This document shows positions 22,901 through 34,055 of a stretch of DNA of 64,000 nucleotides, one piece after another. Every line of letters starts with the position of its first letter. The first letter of the stretch is position 1. Source of the DNA: Dacryopinax spathularia (lineage: Eukaryota > Basidiomycota > Dacrymycetes > Dacrymycetales > Dacrymycetaceae). The stretch covers positions 124,001-188,000 of the forward strand of contig JBBPFI010000016.1 of assembly GCA_037974965.1 (NCBI GenBank). Direction: 5' to 3'. Made by a program: the position numbers and the translations under genes. Below the pieces are notes generated by a model. That model had not been told where the DNA came from. It made no database searches and saw nothing but the letters and a program-made list of their open reading frames with translations.

Positions 22901-23497
22901 GATCGCGGGCGCGTTCTTGGAGCCGGGGGAAGAGGCGTGGATCCGGGCGGAACAGTCGTCTGAGGCGTAGTTGTATCTGTCCGTCAAGGGGATTGACAGG
23001 CGCGGTCCCGTGGTGGCTTCTGCTGCGGCTGCTGCTTGGGCGGGGGGGAGAGGAGGGGAAGGAGGGGAGAGTTGGACGTCGTGTGCTCCCGCTGGGGGAG
23101 CAGGGCCTGTCCCGTCGCCCGTCGTTGACCCGGAGCCGGATCCGGGCCCGGAGTGGGAGTGGCCAGCAGGGAAAGGAGCGGCAGGCCGAGCGGGATGGTC
23201 GGTCGGCACACCTTGGGCGATTTGGCGGGACTTCCATTCCTCAAAAGAGAGGAACTCGCCGGCTTCCTCACTTTGACTAGGCTCGGGTGCGGCTGAAGCT
23301 GAGGGAGGGGGGGCGTCGGCTGTTGGGTCTGGTTGCGGACCTAGGTCGGGGCCGGAGGAGAGTGGGCAGAGGTGGGTGAGGGTGAGGGCTTGGAAGGGGT
23401 TGTTGGGGCATGAGGGTGCTGATGAGGAGGGGTAGGCGCGCACGGACGCGGGGTGGAAGAGGGCGAGGAACGGGAGAAGGAGTTGGGTGGCTCTCAT
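19994..23497 (-). CDS. SLP1: SLP1-like SUN-domain ER/nuclear-envelope protein
   Basis: Three exons (23497-21485, 21281-21165, 20935-19994) in phase 0 give 1,023 residues. The N-terminus is a signal peptide (MRATQLLLPFLALFHPASVRA). A Pro/Ser-rich lumenal stretch carries the string FLSFEEWKSRQIAQG, then the SUN-like domain covers about residues 170-315 (YNYASDDCSARIH, KNAPAILSRKKDRYMLF, ELCDHVRVDTIQLANYEFFSG, WYCPVSMMRVYG). A long Ser/Thr-rich region is followed by a coiled coil that continues through the 117-base second exon (MERQRSDMERERRELVSQI). A single membrane helix (LCLLVVVLFVTTL, near 720-735) leads to a basic cytosolic tail. This is the SLP1/SUCO (osteopotentia) arrangement. Yeast Slp1 works with Emp65 in the ER to protect soluble lumenal proteins. 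The second intron is long (229 bases) and repetitive. Confidence 0.88.
20936..21164 (-). other. Long pyrimidine-rich intron with internal tandem repeat
   Basis: The second intron of the SUN-domain gene is 229 bases, against 50-70 for most introns here. On the plus strand it is almost all purine and holds two copies of a 25-base unit at about 21067-21091 and 21092-21116, differing at one base. Confidence 0.8.
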
Positions 23498-23960
23498 GGT
23501 GGTAGTGACATTTCGTATAGCAGAGCCAAGGTCAAAGTAGGAGGGGATGTTAGGATAGGAGACCGTGAACTGTGTTCCACGTCGTTTCGAGTAGGTGTCG
23601 GACGATGTCGAACGTCCACTGCTCACAGCCCACAGCCCACAGCGGTGGTGGACCCTGAAATGACAGCCTATCGGAGATGATGAAACACTCCGGAAGCGAA
23701 ATTACACCGTCTCCGAGTCAGGCTGTTCGGCTGCGACGCGCCGCCCGCTCTACAGTATGTAGCGGTGTTTTTATGTACGCTGCGAAGCCTTTGCTTGAAA
23801 AAGCTGGCCGGAGGCGAGTGCCCCGCTTAGCGAAGTATAGAGAGGACAGGACAGGACAGGAAATGATGGGAGTCCCACAGTACCGTCCACTTCCAGCCAC
23901 CGAAGACCTCGACTGTATTTACAGCACAGTAGTTAAACAGAGGGCTACACCCTCACACCC
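23498..23960. other. Intergenic between the SUN-domain gene and GH115 copy A
   Basis: About 460 bases holding the promoter of the minus-strand SUN-domain gene and the 3' flank of GH115 copy A. A three-copy 10-base repeat (CACACCCTCA type) spans the GH115 stop codon at 23948-23976. Nothing else seen. Confidence 0.5.
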
Positions 23961-26900
23961 TCACACCCTCACACTCTCCGGCGGCCCCAAATAACTCGCC
24001 CTCAACCCCCCCAGGTCAAGCACAACCCTCTGCAACACCACAGCAGGCTCGATCATCCACACCGTCAACGTATGCGCTCCAGCGGCGGTCGTTATGTCTG
24101 TCAACCGCGCATCAGCACATCAGCACCTCAGCACCTCAGGACGTTCCTGGCCCAGTACAGGGCAGGAAGAGCGAGCAAAGTAGGAGTGGCGAGGGAGAAC
24201 AAGGCAGAAAGTAGGAAGTGGGAAGGAACGAAACGCCGGAAGGCAGCGAGGCGGAAAGGGCAGTAGAGAGCAAGGAATGGACGTATGCTTACTCGTCGGA
24301 TTCTCCAATATCGTATTAGCAGCAAACCCGTCCGCCCCACCCCACCCAGCCGGCATCGTACTGCTCGGCGCATAAGGGATGAAATAGATGCTCTGGGGGG
24401 GCTGGTCGTCCCACTGCACGGCGTACCCGAGCGGGCGGGTGGGGTTGGTGTTCAGGGAGGGGGAGACGTAGGTGTAGAGGGTTATGTTTCCCTCTGAGGT
24501 GGGGTGGAAGAGGTAGATGGAGTACGTTCTATGTGACAGCAGCGGTCAGCAGCTGATTCTCCGCTTTGCCCCAAATCCGGACATCAAGAATCGAGTATTG
24601 AATGGGCGTGTGAATGGCGTTTAAAGGCAGCGAAAGAGAGATGGTTGGTGGAAATACGTACAAACTCGGCCCAACCCCAGGCGTAAAATTCCCCGCATTA
24701 GGCGGAAAAGGCGTAACACCCGACAAAGTCCGTCCATAATTCGGCACCGTCGTCCACTCCACCCCCTGCACAGCCGTATTACTCTCCCAATGCTCAGCCT
24801 CGATCGCCACCACTCCGTCTCCCTCCACGTACCCCTTGAAGTCTCCAGGTACGGAAGTGTAGTTCGCCTGGAAATAGAAGGGGACGGATTGGGTTGCCTC
24901 CGCTTCTCGCTCCAGGTATGGGGAGGCAGAGGAGGAGTTGAATGTTATTTGCGCTAGGGCGGACTCGCCGTTCTGTAGACCGGTGGAAGCCCAGTCCACG
25001 GACAGGTAGACACGCTGCTCGGTCGTGGATGGCGAGGAGGGGTCGATGGACCCCTCGCTCGGGCTGATCGTGAGCCAGGAAACGTTAGACGAGGCCGTCC
25101 AGTTGAACGCTATTGGGCCGCCGGCGCCGATGTCGACCCATCTGGAGGCAGGGCCGTACGGGTCGAGCGGGAGCATGGTCGCTGTTGGGCAGCTGTACCC
25201 TTGGGCGCACTGCGGTGTTGGTTAGTACTATGTGCGCAGGGAGACGAAGAGAGTAAGAGAGGATGGCGTTCAGGAGACGTACGTCGTACATGTCGTCGCC
25301 GGGCCAGGCACCCATCGAGCCTTCGATCATCACGCGCATTGCGCCTGCTATTGAGACTTTGCGAGTGGGAACGCGGTTGACGGGTGGCATGACGTTCTGC
25401 ATTGGTTGTTGCCAGTACACGTCTGCACATTCCTGGATTAGACTGTGCTCAGACTGAAGGTGCGAATACTTACAACCCAGATGGGTCTGGTCCATCATAC
25501 TGTCAACTCCGTCAGCCTCAGGCTCACAAAGGACAAGGGACGAAGGACGCACTGCTGCCACTTCCCATCCAACAAATGATGATACTCATACTCCAGATCA
25601 TAATCCCCCTCAAATAGCTGCTCCACCTGATCCGCATACCAATTAGTGATATACCGCGCCTGGCTCGCATACAGGTTGTTCATCCCCGCGTAGATGTACA
25701 TTTTCTGCATCGTGTAGCTTGCAAGGAGTGGGTGGTGCACGAGCTGGAAGTAGGCGGGCTGCATACTGGCGGAGAGGGAGTTATAGATTGCTGTGGAGGT
25801 TTCGTTGAGGGCGTCGTAGGTGGAGAGGATGTTCTGCGCCCTAAAGACGGAATGAGATGCGCCTACAGCAACGCTCGCAGAGCGCGTACTCTCCATAGTT
25901 GAGAATATTGTAGGTGGTTGAGTTGACCAGCTCCGGCTTACGGCGAGCATTGTACATCGTGACATTGTTCAGGATGTTGACGATATGGTCAACATGTTCG
26001 GGCATGGCGAACTCGCGCTGGGCCCAGAGAGACGTGAACTCGGAAGAGCTGTTGACGCCCCAGCGGCTCGTGTTATACGCGTAGGTGAGGAACCATTCCT
26101 TCACGGAGCTGTATTAGCAGAACATCCAGAGTCGACTGTTGACGTAGCTCACCGTAGCCATTTCATACGGTTTCATGTCCCCAACCTAAGGGGCAATCAG
26201 CTGCCGCGCATAAGGAAGAACCGCGTTCTTACGTTCAGGACCCAGATGCGATCAGCTCCCTTCGTGTAAGCTAGGTGCATCTGCTCGTATATCTGCAAAG
26301 GACATAAGGAAGGCTTCAAGCATGTCCGACTTGGTCGTACCTTGGACAGTTGCGAGGACTACTATGGGTAAGAATCAATGCCGCAAGCTCAAGAATGTAC
26401 GGACCTGGATCCACTATATCACTCGTTAGACGATCGCGTCGAGACTTTCTGGGCACAAGTATCCGCGTACCTTATAGTCCCTCGGTCCACCTACAATATC
26501 AATCTAGGAATCGGCTCAGACGGATCCCCGTGGTATGGAGAAACGACGGCCATACATGGTAGTAGACACCCCAGCCTCCAGAACGGGAGGTCTCATTGGC
26601 CTCAGGCAGTCTCCGGATGTTTCCATAACTGAAGAAAGTGAGGGGAGTATCCAACGCGATCCAATCATGTAGACGTACTAATCATCGGCTGCAATGATGG
26701 TCTACTCATGCCGACTTAGATCCAGATAGAACAATTTGGTAGTAGACGACATACGATATCATCTGGCACAGTCATGCCGGAATCTTCAACAGAATGAGAC
26801 GTAATCGTGCCACCAAAAATGAAACTTACCCCAGTAGTCCTCGACCTCTGAATCTGAGTGAATGATCACATCAACAAGTGTGAATGACAACTCGTTAAAA

Positions 26901-28350
26901 GGTATGGTACTGACATAGCCACCATGCTTGAGGAATTGACGAGACGTTCGGCGTGTTGAAAACACTTGCCAAGATCTGCCTCTGAGTAGCCATAACACTC
27001 TCCAGAAGAGCGATATTGGTAGTGGGCCCCATTGGTACTGCAGCTGTGTGAGCAATATGGAGCGCAAGGATAACCATCTTTACGTACAATCGCCGGCACC
27101 ACGCATGCCTACTGTCCAAACACCCTCATACTGGTAACCTCTCTCAGCGCCTTGGGTCCAGTATTGAGTCAAATTGGCAGCATTCCTCGCGAAGTCCCAG
27201 ACTTGACCAGGGAAGAAGGCATTCCATTCGTCTATGAGAGTCTAAGTGACGTGCTCAATGCGCGCGAGGGGACGACAAGGCTTACTGGGCGTGGAACGCA
27301 TGATCGGTTCTTCATGACTGGTGGTCATCACAACTCCGTAGTAATCCGCCAGAGGTTGGTTCATAGGATCATCAACACCGAACATGCTGCATAACATCAG
27401 AATTGGCATAGAAGGCAGGACAATGTTAGGACTTACGCGGACCACATGGCTGGAAGGAGGGTGTTTGCCCGCATACGGAGGATAAGCTCGTACAAATGGC
27501 TGAGCATTTATCGGTTAAGTTTACGTCTATTTCTCCATGATGAGAACATACGTGTAGAAGTAATGGTTGAAAGGTGGTCCGGTGCCGTTGGTGAAGTAGT
27601 ACTGCGCCCAGCTCTGCAAGGCAGGCTGTTCATCATTCAAAACTGATCGATATTTCATCAGCAGTGCGCGATAATATAGAGGCAACCAGCTTACAGATGG
27701 CGCGATATTTAACACTGGGCGTTCCATGTTCACAGGTGTCAACATAGAGCTCGCTGTTGGTCTTGATCGGCACGTCCGCCCACCTGAGCTGGGTTAGCAC
27801 ATCCCTCTGCGACCGACAGCTAGTGTACCTACCAATACCAGGGAGAAACGCCCATTTGCTCAGACAGCTCATACATTCCGAAGATGGTGCCTCGCTTGTC
27901 GGATCCCATGATCACGTAAGCCATCCCCATGCCCGGAAGCGGGTTCATCATCATATGAGCGGTATACGCCTCCCACTGTCCCTGGAGCCCGGAGACGTCC
28001 ATGCCGGTATAGCTGACCATCTGGTCGATAAGCGACGAATGGCCAAGCGTTCCAATCAATACCGCGACGCTGGGAGGAGACGAGATGCTGGATCCCGCAG
28101 TGATAGTTTCCGCATATGGCATAACGCCGGTGACGTTGGCGATGTCGTTCCGGAAATCGTTGGCAGCCCGCAGCACGCCGGGCCACTCATCGTCGGATGT
28201 GTAGATTGGTGTAGCTTGACCCGCCGCAACAAGTGGAACGAAGGCATCGCTCGTGTTGCTGAAGTACACGCATTGATACTGGCCGATGGCGAGAGCTTGC
28301 AGAGACAGCAGGAGCGCAAGCGCCGAGCTGAGGAGCGGAGCGGACCTCAT
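23961..28350 (-). CDS. Secreted GH115 xylan alpha-glucuronidase, copy A
   Basis: Secreted glycoside hydrolase of family GH115, which removes (4-O-methyl-)glucuronic acid side groups from glucuronoxylan. About 23 exons, many of them tiny, join in frame to nearly 1,000 residues. Exon 1 starts with a signal peptide (MRSAPLLSSALALLLSLQALAIG). Family strings in order: DEWPGVLRAANDF, SDKRGTIFGMYELSEQMGVSPWYWWADVP, LNDEQPALQSWAQ, FGVDDP with TSHEEPIMRS, DFARNAANLTQYW, MGPTTNIALLES, VPDD, YGNIRRLP, ARRKPELVNS, KMYIYAGMNNLYASQARY, then MMDQTHLG, YWQQPMQNVMPPVNRVP and the C-terminal beta domains ending YLGPPESVRV. Microexons include 26405-26413 (9 bases) and 26341-26358 (18 bases). All joints use GT-AG and keep frame, so the gene looks intact. 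It is the closest relative of copy C on the far side of the window. Confidence 0.9.
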
Positions 28351-28941
28351 CGTTCTCGGGGAGATCGCCAGCCATCACAATCCCCTGCATGTCGCCAGTC
28401 ATTTATTCATCTCGAGATTTGAATATGAGCCGAGGGTGGCCTCCACAAGGGAATTCAGCCGGTAAGCTGAACCCGCGAAGCACAGGGTATGTCCAAGGCG
28501 AAGTGAGCGTTTTACTATGAGATTCGTCCCGGAAGGTACACATGGTATACCAAAGCATCGAAGACTGTTAAGGGCTATGCAGTTTCTTATTGGAGATAGA
28601 GAAGCCAAGGCGGAGAAATGCACACCGATTAGCCGCGTTCCTGGACGGCCAGCGAAGCCTTGCAGGCGTTAGACAGCTCATGGTCTAGTGTGCTTGCTAA
28701 CGGAAAGAAGGCGGAAGATTCGCGACCCGTTACGCGCCGTATCTGTCACGTGGTCATTCACGTGTCATGTAATTAATTCAGGCACATCTTAAGCAGGTCC
28801 GAACTCTTCGGAGCTGGCATTCAAATGCACTGGGGTGTTGCAGCATTACAACCATGGAAGCAAGGAGACATCTTCGCGCTTTCTCACTCTCCAGATCATG
28901 GATTTCGTTACATTGTGCAAGCTCTGCAGGACCACCTCAGG
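28351..28941. promoter_or_regulatory. Promoter region of GH115 copy A
   Basis: About 590 bases between two head-to-tail GH115 genes. It contains two CACGTG E-boxes (28747-28752 and 28759-28764) 12 bases apart, roughly 400 bases upstream of the copy A start, followed by a TTAATTAATT AT-rich patch. bHLH factors bind CACGTG in fungi; a role here is inference. Confidence 0.45.
28747..28764. promoter_or_regulatory. Paired CACGTG E-boxes
   Basis: Two perfect CACGTG palindromes with start points 12 bases apart, upstream of GH115 copy A. A single CACGTG also lies 188 bases upstream of copy C (54307). I found none upstream of copy B. Other CACGTG sites occur in the window (for example near 42914, 43671 and 59036), so chance is possible. 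Confidence 0.4.
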
Positions 28942-31900
28942 TTACACATGAACGCTCTCAGGCGGTCCTAGGTACGAGTAGCGAAGACCACTTGTGTTGA
29001 TGATGAACTTTTGCATGACAACAGCAGCCTCGATCTGCCACAGCGTGAGAGTGTGTTTTCCAAGTGAAGTGCCGTTGAATTCTGCCCATGAAGTTCAGAA
29101 TAATATACAATTGGTACCAGACGATGAACTTACGGATCGTATTGTTGATCATGCTGTTCGCCACCCAGCCATCCGGAGTGTCCCAGCCAGGCGGTTGGAC
29201 AGCGGCCGAGACGATGGGTACCGGGTAGATAGGAACGGGCGCGTTGTTATCAAGCTGCAAGGCGAAGCCAAGGGGGCGAGTATAGCCACGGTTATCCAGC
29301 GAAGGTGACATGATAGCGGTGACTGTGATATTGCCGTTGTATGTTGCATTGCCGCCGATGGTGTTGAAGAGGTAGAAGTCGTACTGCAGATTCGGTCCCG
29401 CTCCGACAGAGAAGTTGTTGCCAGCCACAGGGAAAGGCGTGACACCAGATGAGTTACGGCCGTAGTTCGGGATGACGGCCCAATACGTGTCGTTGACGGT
29501 GTTGTTCCTCGTCGCATGTGCGGCATCCCAGGCAACATATCCGTCACCCTCGACGAAGCCAGTAAAGTTGCTGGGCGCGGCAGTCTTGTACGCTTGGACG
29601 TAGAAGGGCACGAACTGGGTAGCCATGGCTTCTCTTGCGAGATATTGGGAAGCCGAGCTCGATTGAAAGTTGATCTGGGCGTATCCGACGGAGGTGTTCA
29701 GCTGAGACCAATCGACCGAGAGCCAGATCCTGTTTGTGTTGTTCGCGCCGCTAACTGGTGTGATCGTACCGGACGTCTGGGAGATCGATAACCAGGAAAC
29801 ATTGGCAGAAGCCGTCCAGTTGAACGTGTTGGGTCCGCCAGCGCTGATATCGACCCAGCGACGGGCAGGCCCGTAGGTGTCGAACGGAAGCATGGAGGCT
29901 GTCGGGCAGCTGTACATTTGAGAGCACTGTCGAAGTAGGTCAGAAGAGTTCCTACCAAACACAAACTCGGTACGCTTACATCATATTGATCATCACCGGG
30001 CCAGGCACCCTACAAGCACTTGTCAGACCGGCTTCGACTTAGGGAGAGTACGAGCACTTACGAGAGATCCATCAATAGTGATACGCATGGCACCTGGGAG
30101 AGCAGTCTTGCGACTCGGCACCCTATTGACGGCCGGCATAGTATTCTGCATCGGTTGCTGCCAGTATGCGTCTATCGACGAATGAGCCCAATCTCTACAC
30201 AATCTCAAAAGGGTACACGTACAGCCCATGTGCGTCTGATCCATGATGCTGAACAACGGGTCAGATGAATCAGAAGACAGGTTGGTACTAGACTTACTGC
30301 TGCCACTTTCCGCCCAACAACGAATGATACTGATGCTCAAGATCATAGTCCTGTTCGAACAGCTCCGTGACCTGGTCGTTCAACCAGTTCGTGTCCAACC
30401 GCGCCTGGCTCGCATAAAGGTTGTTCAACCCCGCATAGATGTACATCTTCTGCAACGTATAGCTCGCCTGAAGCGGGTGGTGCACCAGCTGGAAATAAGC
30501 CGGTTTGACGGACTCGTCTAGCTGGTTCCAGATGTCCCAGGAGGTCGCGTTCAGCTCTGCGTACGTGGCGAGGATATTGTCCGCTTCGCCGTAGTTTGTC
30601 AGACTGTAGGTCGTGCTATTTACCAGTTCGGGCTTGCGCCGCGCGTTGAACATGGTCACTTTGCTGAGGATATCGACGATCGCCTGTGACTGGGATTCCG
30701 AGAGGCCGAACTCCCGCTCAGCCCAGGCGAGGCTGAAGTCGTTCAAGTTGTACTGGTTCCAGCGGGAGGTGTTGTATGCGTAAGTTAAGAAGAATTCCTG
30801 TTCCACGTGGATCAGCCTCCTTTCACCATACGGCCTGCAAAGCACTTACCGTATCCTGCTCGTATGGCTTCAGATCACCAACGTTCACGACCCACAGCCT
30901 CCTCGCATCACGCTCATACGTCAGATGCATCTGTTCCCACGTCTTGGACATCTGCGTCGAGCGAATCCACTTGTAGTCGCGAGGCGAGCCAACGTAGTCG
31001 AAGTGGTAGTACATGCCCGCTCCACCACGGCGAGACGTCTCGTTACCCGTGGGGAGACGGCGGACGTTGCCCCAGTTGTCGTCAGCCCAGAGGAGGATCT
31101 GCAATCCATACTCAGCTGAGGTCGATGGACAAGATAGGAGAGGGGCCGTACGATATCGTCGGGTACTTGCATACCACTATCCCAGTAGTCTTCGACCTCT
31201 TTATACAGACACCAGGCTTGTGGGATCACAGACGGGTCCGAGACGTTGTACACGTTAGAGATGATGTTCCTCTGCGTAGAGATGATATTCTCCAGCAAGC
31301 CAATATTGGTCGACGGTCCCAGCGCAACTGCATACCCCAATCAGCGGCTATCTCCCATTGAAACAAAGACGTGGACGCACGATCTCCATTCCCCCTCATC
31401 CCCACGCTGTACAAGCTCTCATACGGCCTCGCCCGCTCAGCACCCTCGATCCAGAACTGCGTAATGTTCGCAGCGTTCGTGTTGAAGTCCCAAGGTCCAG
31501 AGCCGAACTTGTTCCATTCGTTCGGGATACTGCGCATCATGGGCTCTTCGTGCGAGGTGGACATGACGATGCCGTAGTAGTTGGCGGTCGCTTGGTTGAG
31601 CGGGTCGTCGACGCCGAACATCCTGTCTCTGAGTTAGCGAGCCGCTCTGAGATGAAGACCGGGGGCAATGAGGACATACCCGGCCCATTGAGCTGGCCAG
31701 AGCAGGTTGCCCTTCAAGCGGAGGATGAGCTCGAACAGGTGGCTGTAGAAGTAGTGGTTGAATGGGGCGCCGGTACCGTTCGTGAACGTGAGTTGCGCCC
31801 AAGACTGAAGCGCAGGCTGCTCGTCGTTCAGGACTGTTCCGCTTGTCAACGTATGGTCAAAAGGATGATAAGTAAGGACGCACAGATACCGCGATACTGC

Positions 31901-32527
31901 ACGTCCGGCGTGCCGTGTGCACACCCCAGGCCGTACACCTCCGAATGCTTCTTGATCGGCACATCTGCCCACCTACATTCCCGTTAGCGACATTCTCTGG
32001 TAGGAAAAGAAAGGAACGCACCAATACCAAGGGCTCACACCAATCTGCTCCGAGTGCTCATACATCGCATAGATCGTCCCTCTTCTATCGGATCCTCGCA
32101 GGACGTACGCCGTCTGCACGCCTGGGAGAGCGTTGCTAACCACTCTCGCGTCGTACGATTCCCATACGCCATCTAGTCCGCTAGTGCTGAGGTTCGCGTG
32201 CGCCGTAACGGCATTCATGAGTGATGTATTCCATGTTCCCACCAGGATGGCCGTGCTGGGGAGAGGGGTCGAGTTGCTCGCATTCCAATATGTCAAGTCA
32301 GGTCGGACACCAGTGACATTGGTGATGTCGTTCTGCAGATCTCTTGCAACTCGGAGAACACCCGGGTCATCGTCGGAAGAGGCGATTATGGTTGCTGCTG
32401 TGCCGGATGCGACGATGGGGAATGCGCCGGAGGAGTTGGAGGAGAAGCTCACGCAAGCCTGTTGGCCTATAGCGAGTGCGAGATGGACGAGCGCGGGGAG
32501 CGCAAGGAGGCTGCCGAGCAGACGCAT
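28942..32527 (-). CDS. Secreted GH115 xylan alpha-glucuronidase, copy B
   Basis: Second GH115 enzyme, in tandem with copy A and on the same strand. About 12 exons, half the number in copy A, join to roughly 1,000 residues. It has a signal peptide (MRLLGSLLALPALVHLALAIG) and the same family strings: EQIGVSPWYWWADVP, LNDEQPALQSWAQ, FGVDDP, TSHEEPMMRS, VPDD, WADDNWGNVRRLP, ARRKPELVNS, AGLNNLYASQARL, MDQTHMG, YWQQPMQNTMPAVNRVP, and the end YLGPPESVHV. Sequence is clearly more distant from A and C than those are from each other. Where A and C are split into 9- and 18-base microexons (region YKWIRSTQMSKTWEQMH), copy B reads straight through. A TATA-like ATATAAG lies at 32592-32586, about 60 bases before the start codon. 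It looks intact. Confidence 0.9.
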
Positions 32528-34055
32528 CGTTCGTCCTGCAAGCTCTAAGGTGCGAGCCGGCCGTGGAGGGAGCCTACGAGGATGTCTTATATCCCCCGCG
32601 CCTCGTCGAGGGTGAGATGCCGGCGTGCGACGTTTCTAATTCTGACGGCGTATTTTGGTCCAGCTTCGCATGCGGCCCGGTTGCTTCTCCGTCCCTCGTT
32701 CCTTGCCCATGATCGGACTTGCCATTCATTGTCGAACTTTTCGCACGCAGAAGACTTGTCATCAGCATCGTTTTGCCACAAGCCCCCGCTGAAGCGTACC
32801 CCATGGGGAGGCAGAAGCACCTCGGTCGTCGTACGTCGGAGCAGGACCAAAGGAGTAACTCCCTCATCGTATTTTCCGCAGCTTTGCTCGTCGGGGAAAC
32901 GAGCACGACTCCCGGCGGCACATCGAGGAGAGCGTAAAGGTGGGGAATTGTTGACGATCTTCTCTCGCCTCGGCGGGAATGCTTCTGCGCCATATGCTCC
33001 TTCATTAGGGTCCATGCGCTCCGCATCCGGGGTAAATGCGCATCTGACTTCCCCGCACTGTATAAACAGAAAGACGTCATCCTGCACCTCGGCTGTCCTC
33101 TTTTTCTCATCACGGCGTTCGCCTGGTTCAGGATATGGTCCGGGAACCATGTGTAGCGCTCGCGTGCTTTATCAATGGGTTTGGTGAGCCTACAAACATC
33201 CCGTTAGGCGCTATGGGACGTCGGAGCAGACCGGCACAATATTGTTCCTTTTCTCGCCAGGTCTCTGTCGATGACCACCAGCATTTCCACGACTATCGGT
33301 GTGTCTACTGTCCTTCTCGGTTTGATGCGCAGCAATCATGTTATGCAGCCAATTTGAAGAGAGGACGCAAACGCCGACGGACATAAAAACTCCGTCTCGG
33401 CTCCGACCCCGTCGGATAAACTACGGGAGAGTATACCATCTCCGCGTCTTGCAGTCTGTTGCTCAATCCAACTAGGCTTCCGATGCTCCAACCGCTGGCG
33501 CACTGCAACCTCCTGCCAGAGATGCTCATGACACCCGCCACTATGCGCCATCAAGGCTATACACATACCGCAACCTTTCATCCTTTGTCGCCTCAAACCC
33601 TACTTTGCCCCTAACAACGCGCGGCACCGGCTGCCGCGCTGAGCTTCGGCGTGCTTCCCGCTGATTCTAAGCTTGATGCCGAGCATGAATGGGTACGAAG
33701 ATGCGGGAAGATTCTCGCCACTTTTGCCCGGCGTGGATATGGAAGGCGTTGTCGCCTCTTTTCCTACTTCCTTTCTCTGTCACTGGCTGGGTTTGAGCGA
33801 TAGGCGGACTACAGTAGCACCGGAGTGATAGGACAAGAAGGGTTGATATCTCGACAAGACAGTCAGTGACTGACGAAGGGCCAGATCGTTTCCTCAGGGG
33901 TAGCGATCTGGGCTGCTCAGTCTTCCCTTCGAGCGATTTGGTCTGCGCGTACATCTGCCTACTACGGCCTCAAATCGCACGCTCTCGATCGCGTTCCTCT
34001 GGACTATCTCACTCTTCAATCCGACGAATCAGCCTACACCTCAACTGACGGCAAG
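32528..34055. other. Intergenic, divergent promoter region of GH115 copy B and the SUMO-motif gene
   Basis: About 1.5 kb without a supportable gene. It holds the promoters of copy B (minus) and of the next plus-strand gene. A TATAAA lies at about 33060 on the plus strand. Overlapping open frames on both strands at 32574-33187 are similar in length, show no recognisable protein features and are taken as chance. Confidence 0.5.
32586..32592 (-). promoter_or_regulatory. TATA-like box of GH115 copy B
   Basis: ATATAAG on the minus strand, about 60 bases before the copy B start codon and in the right orientation. Confidence 0.4.

Noticed and set aside
32574-33187. Overlapping long frames on both strands upstream of GH115 copy B
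   Set aside because: Similar length in several frames, no domain, no splice logic; typical of GC-rich intergenic DNA.
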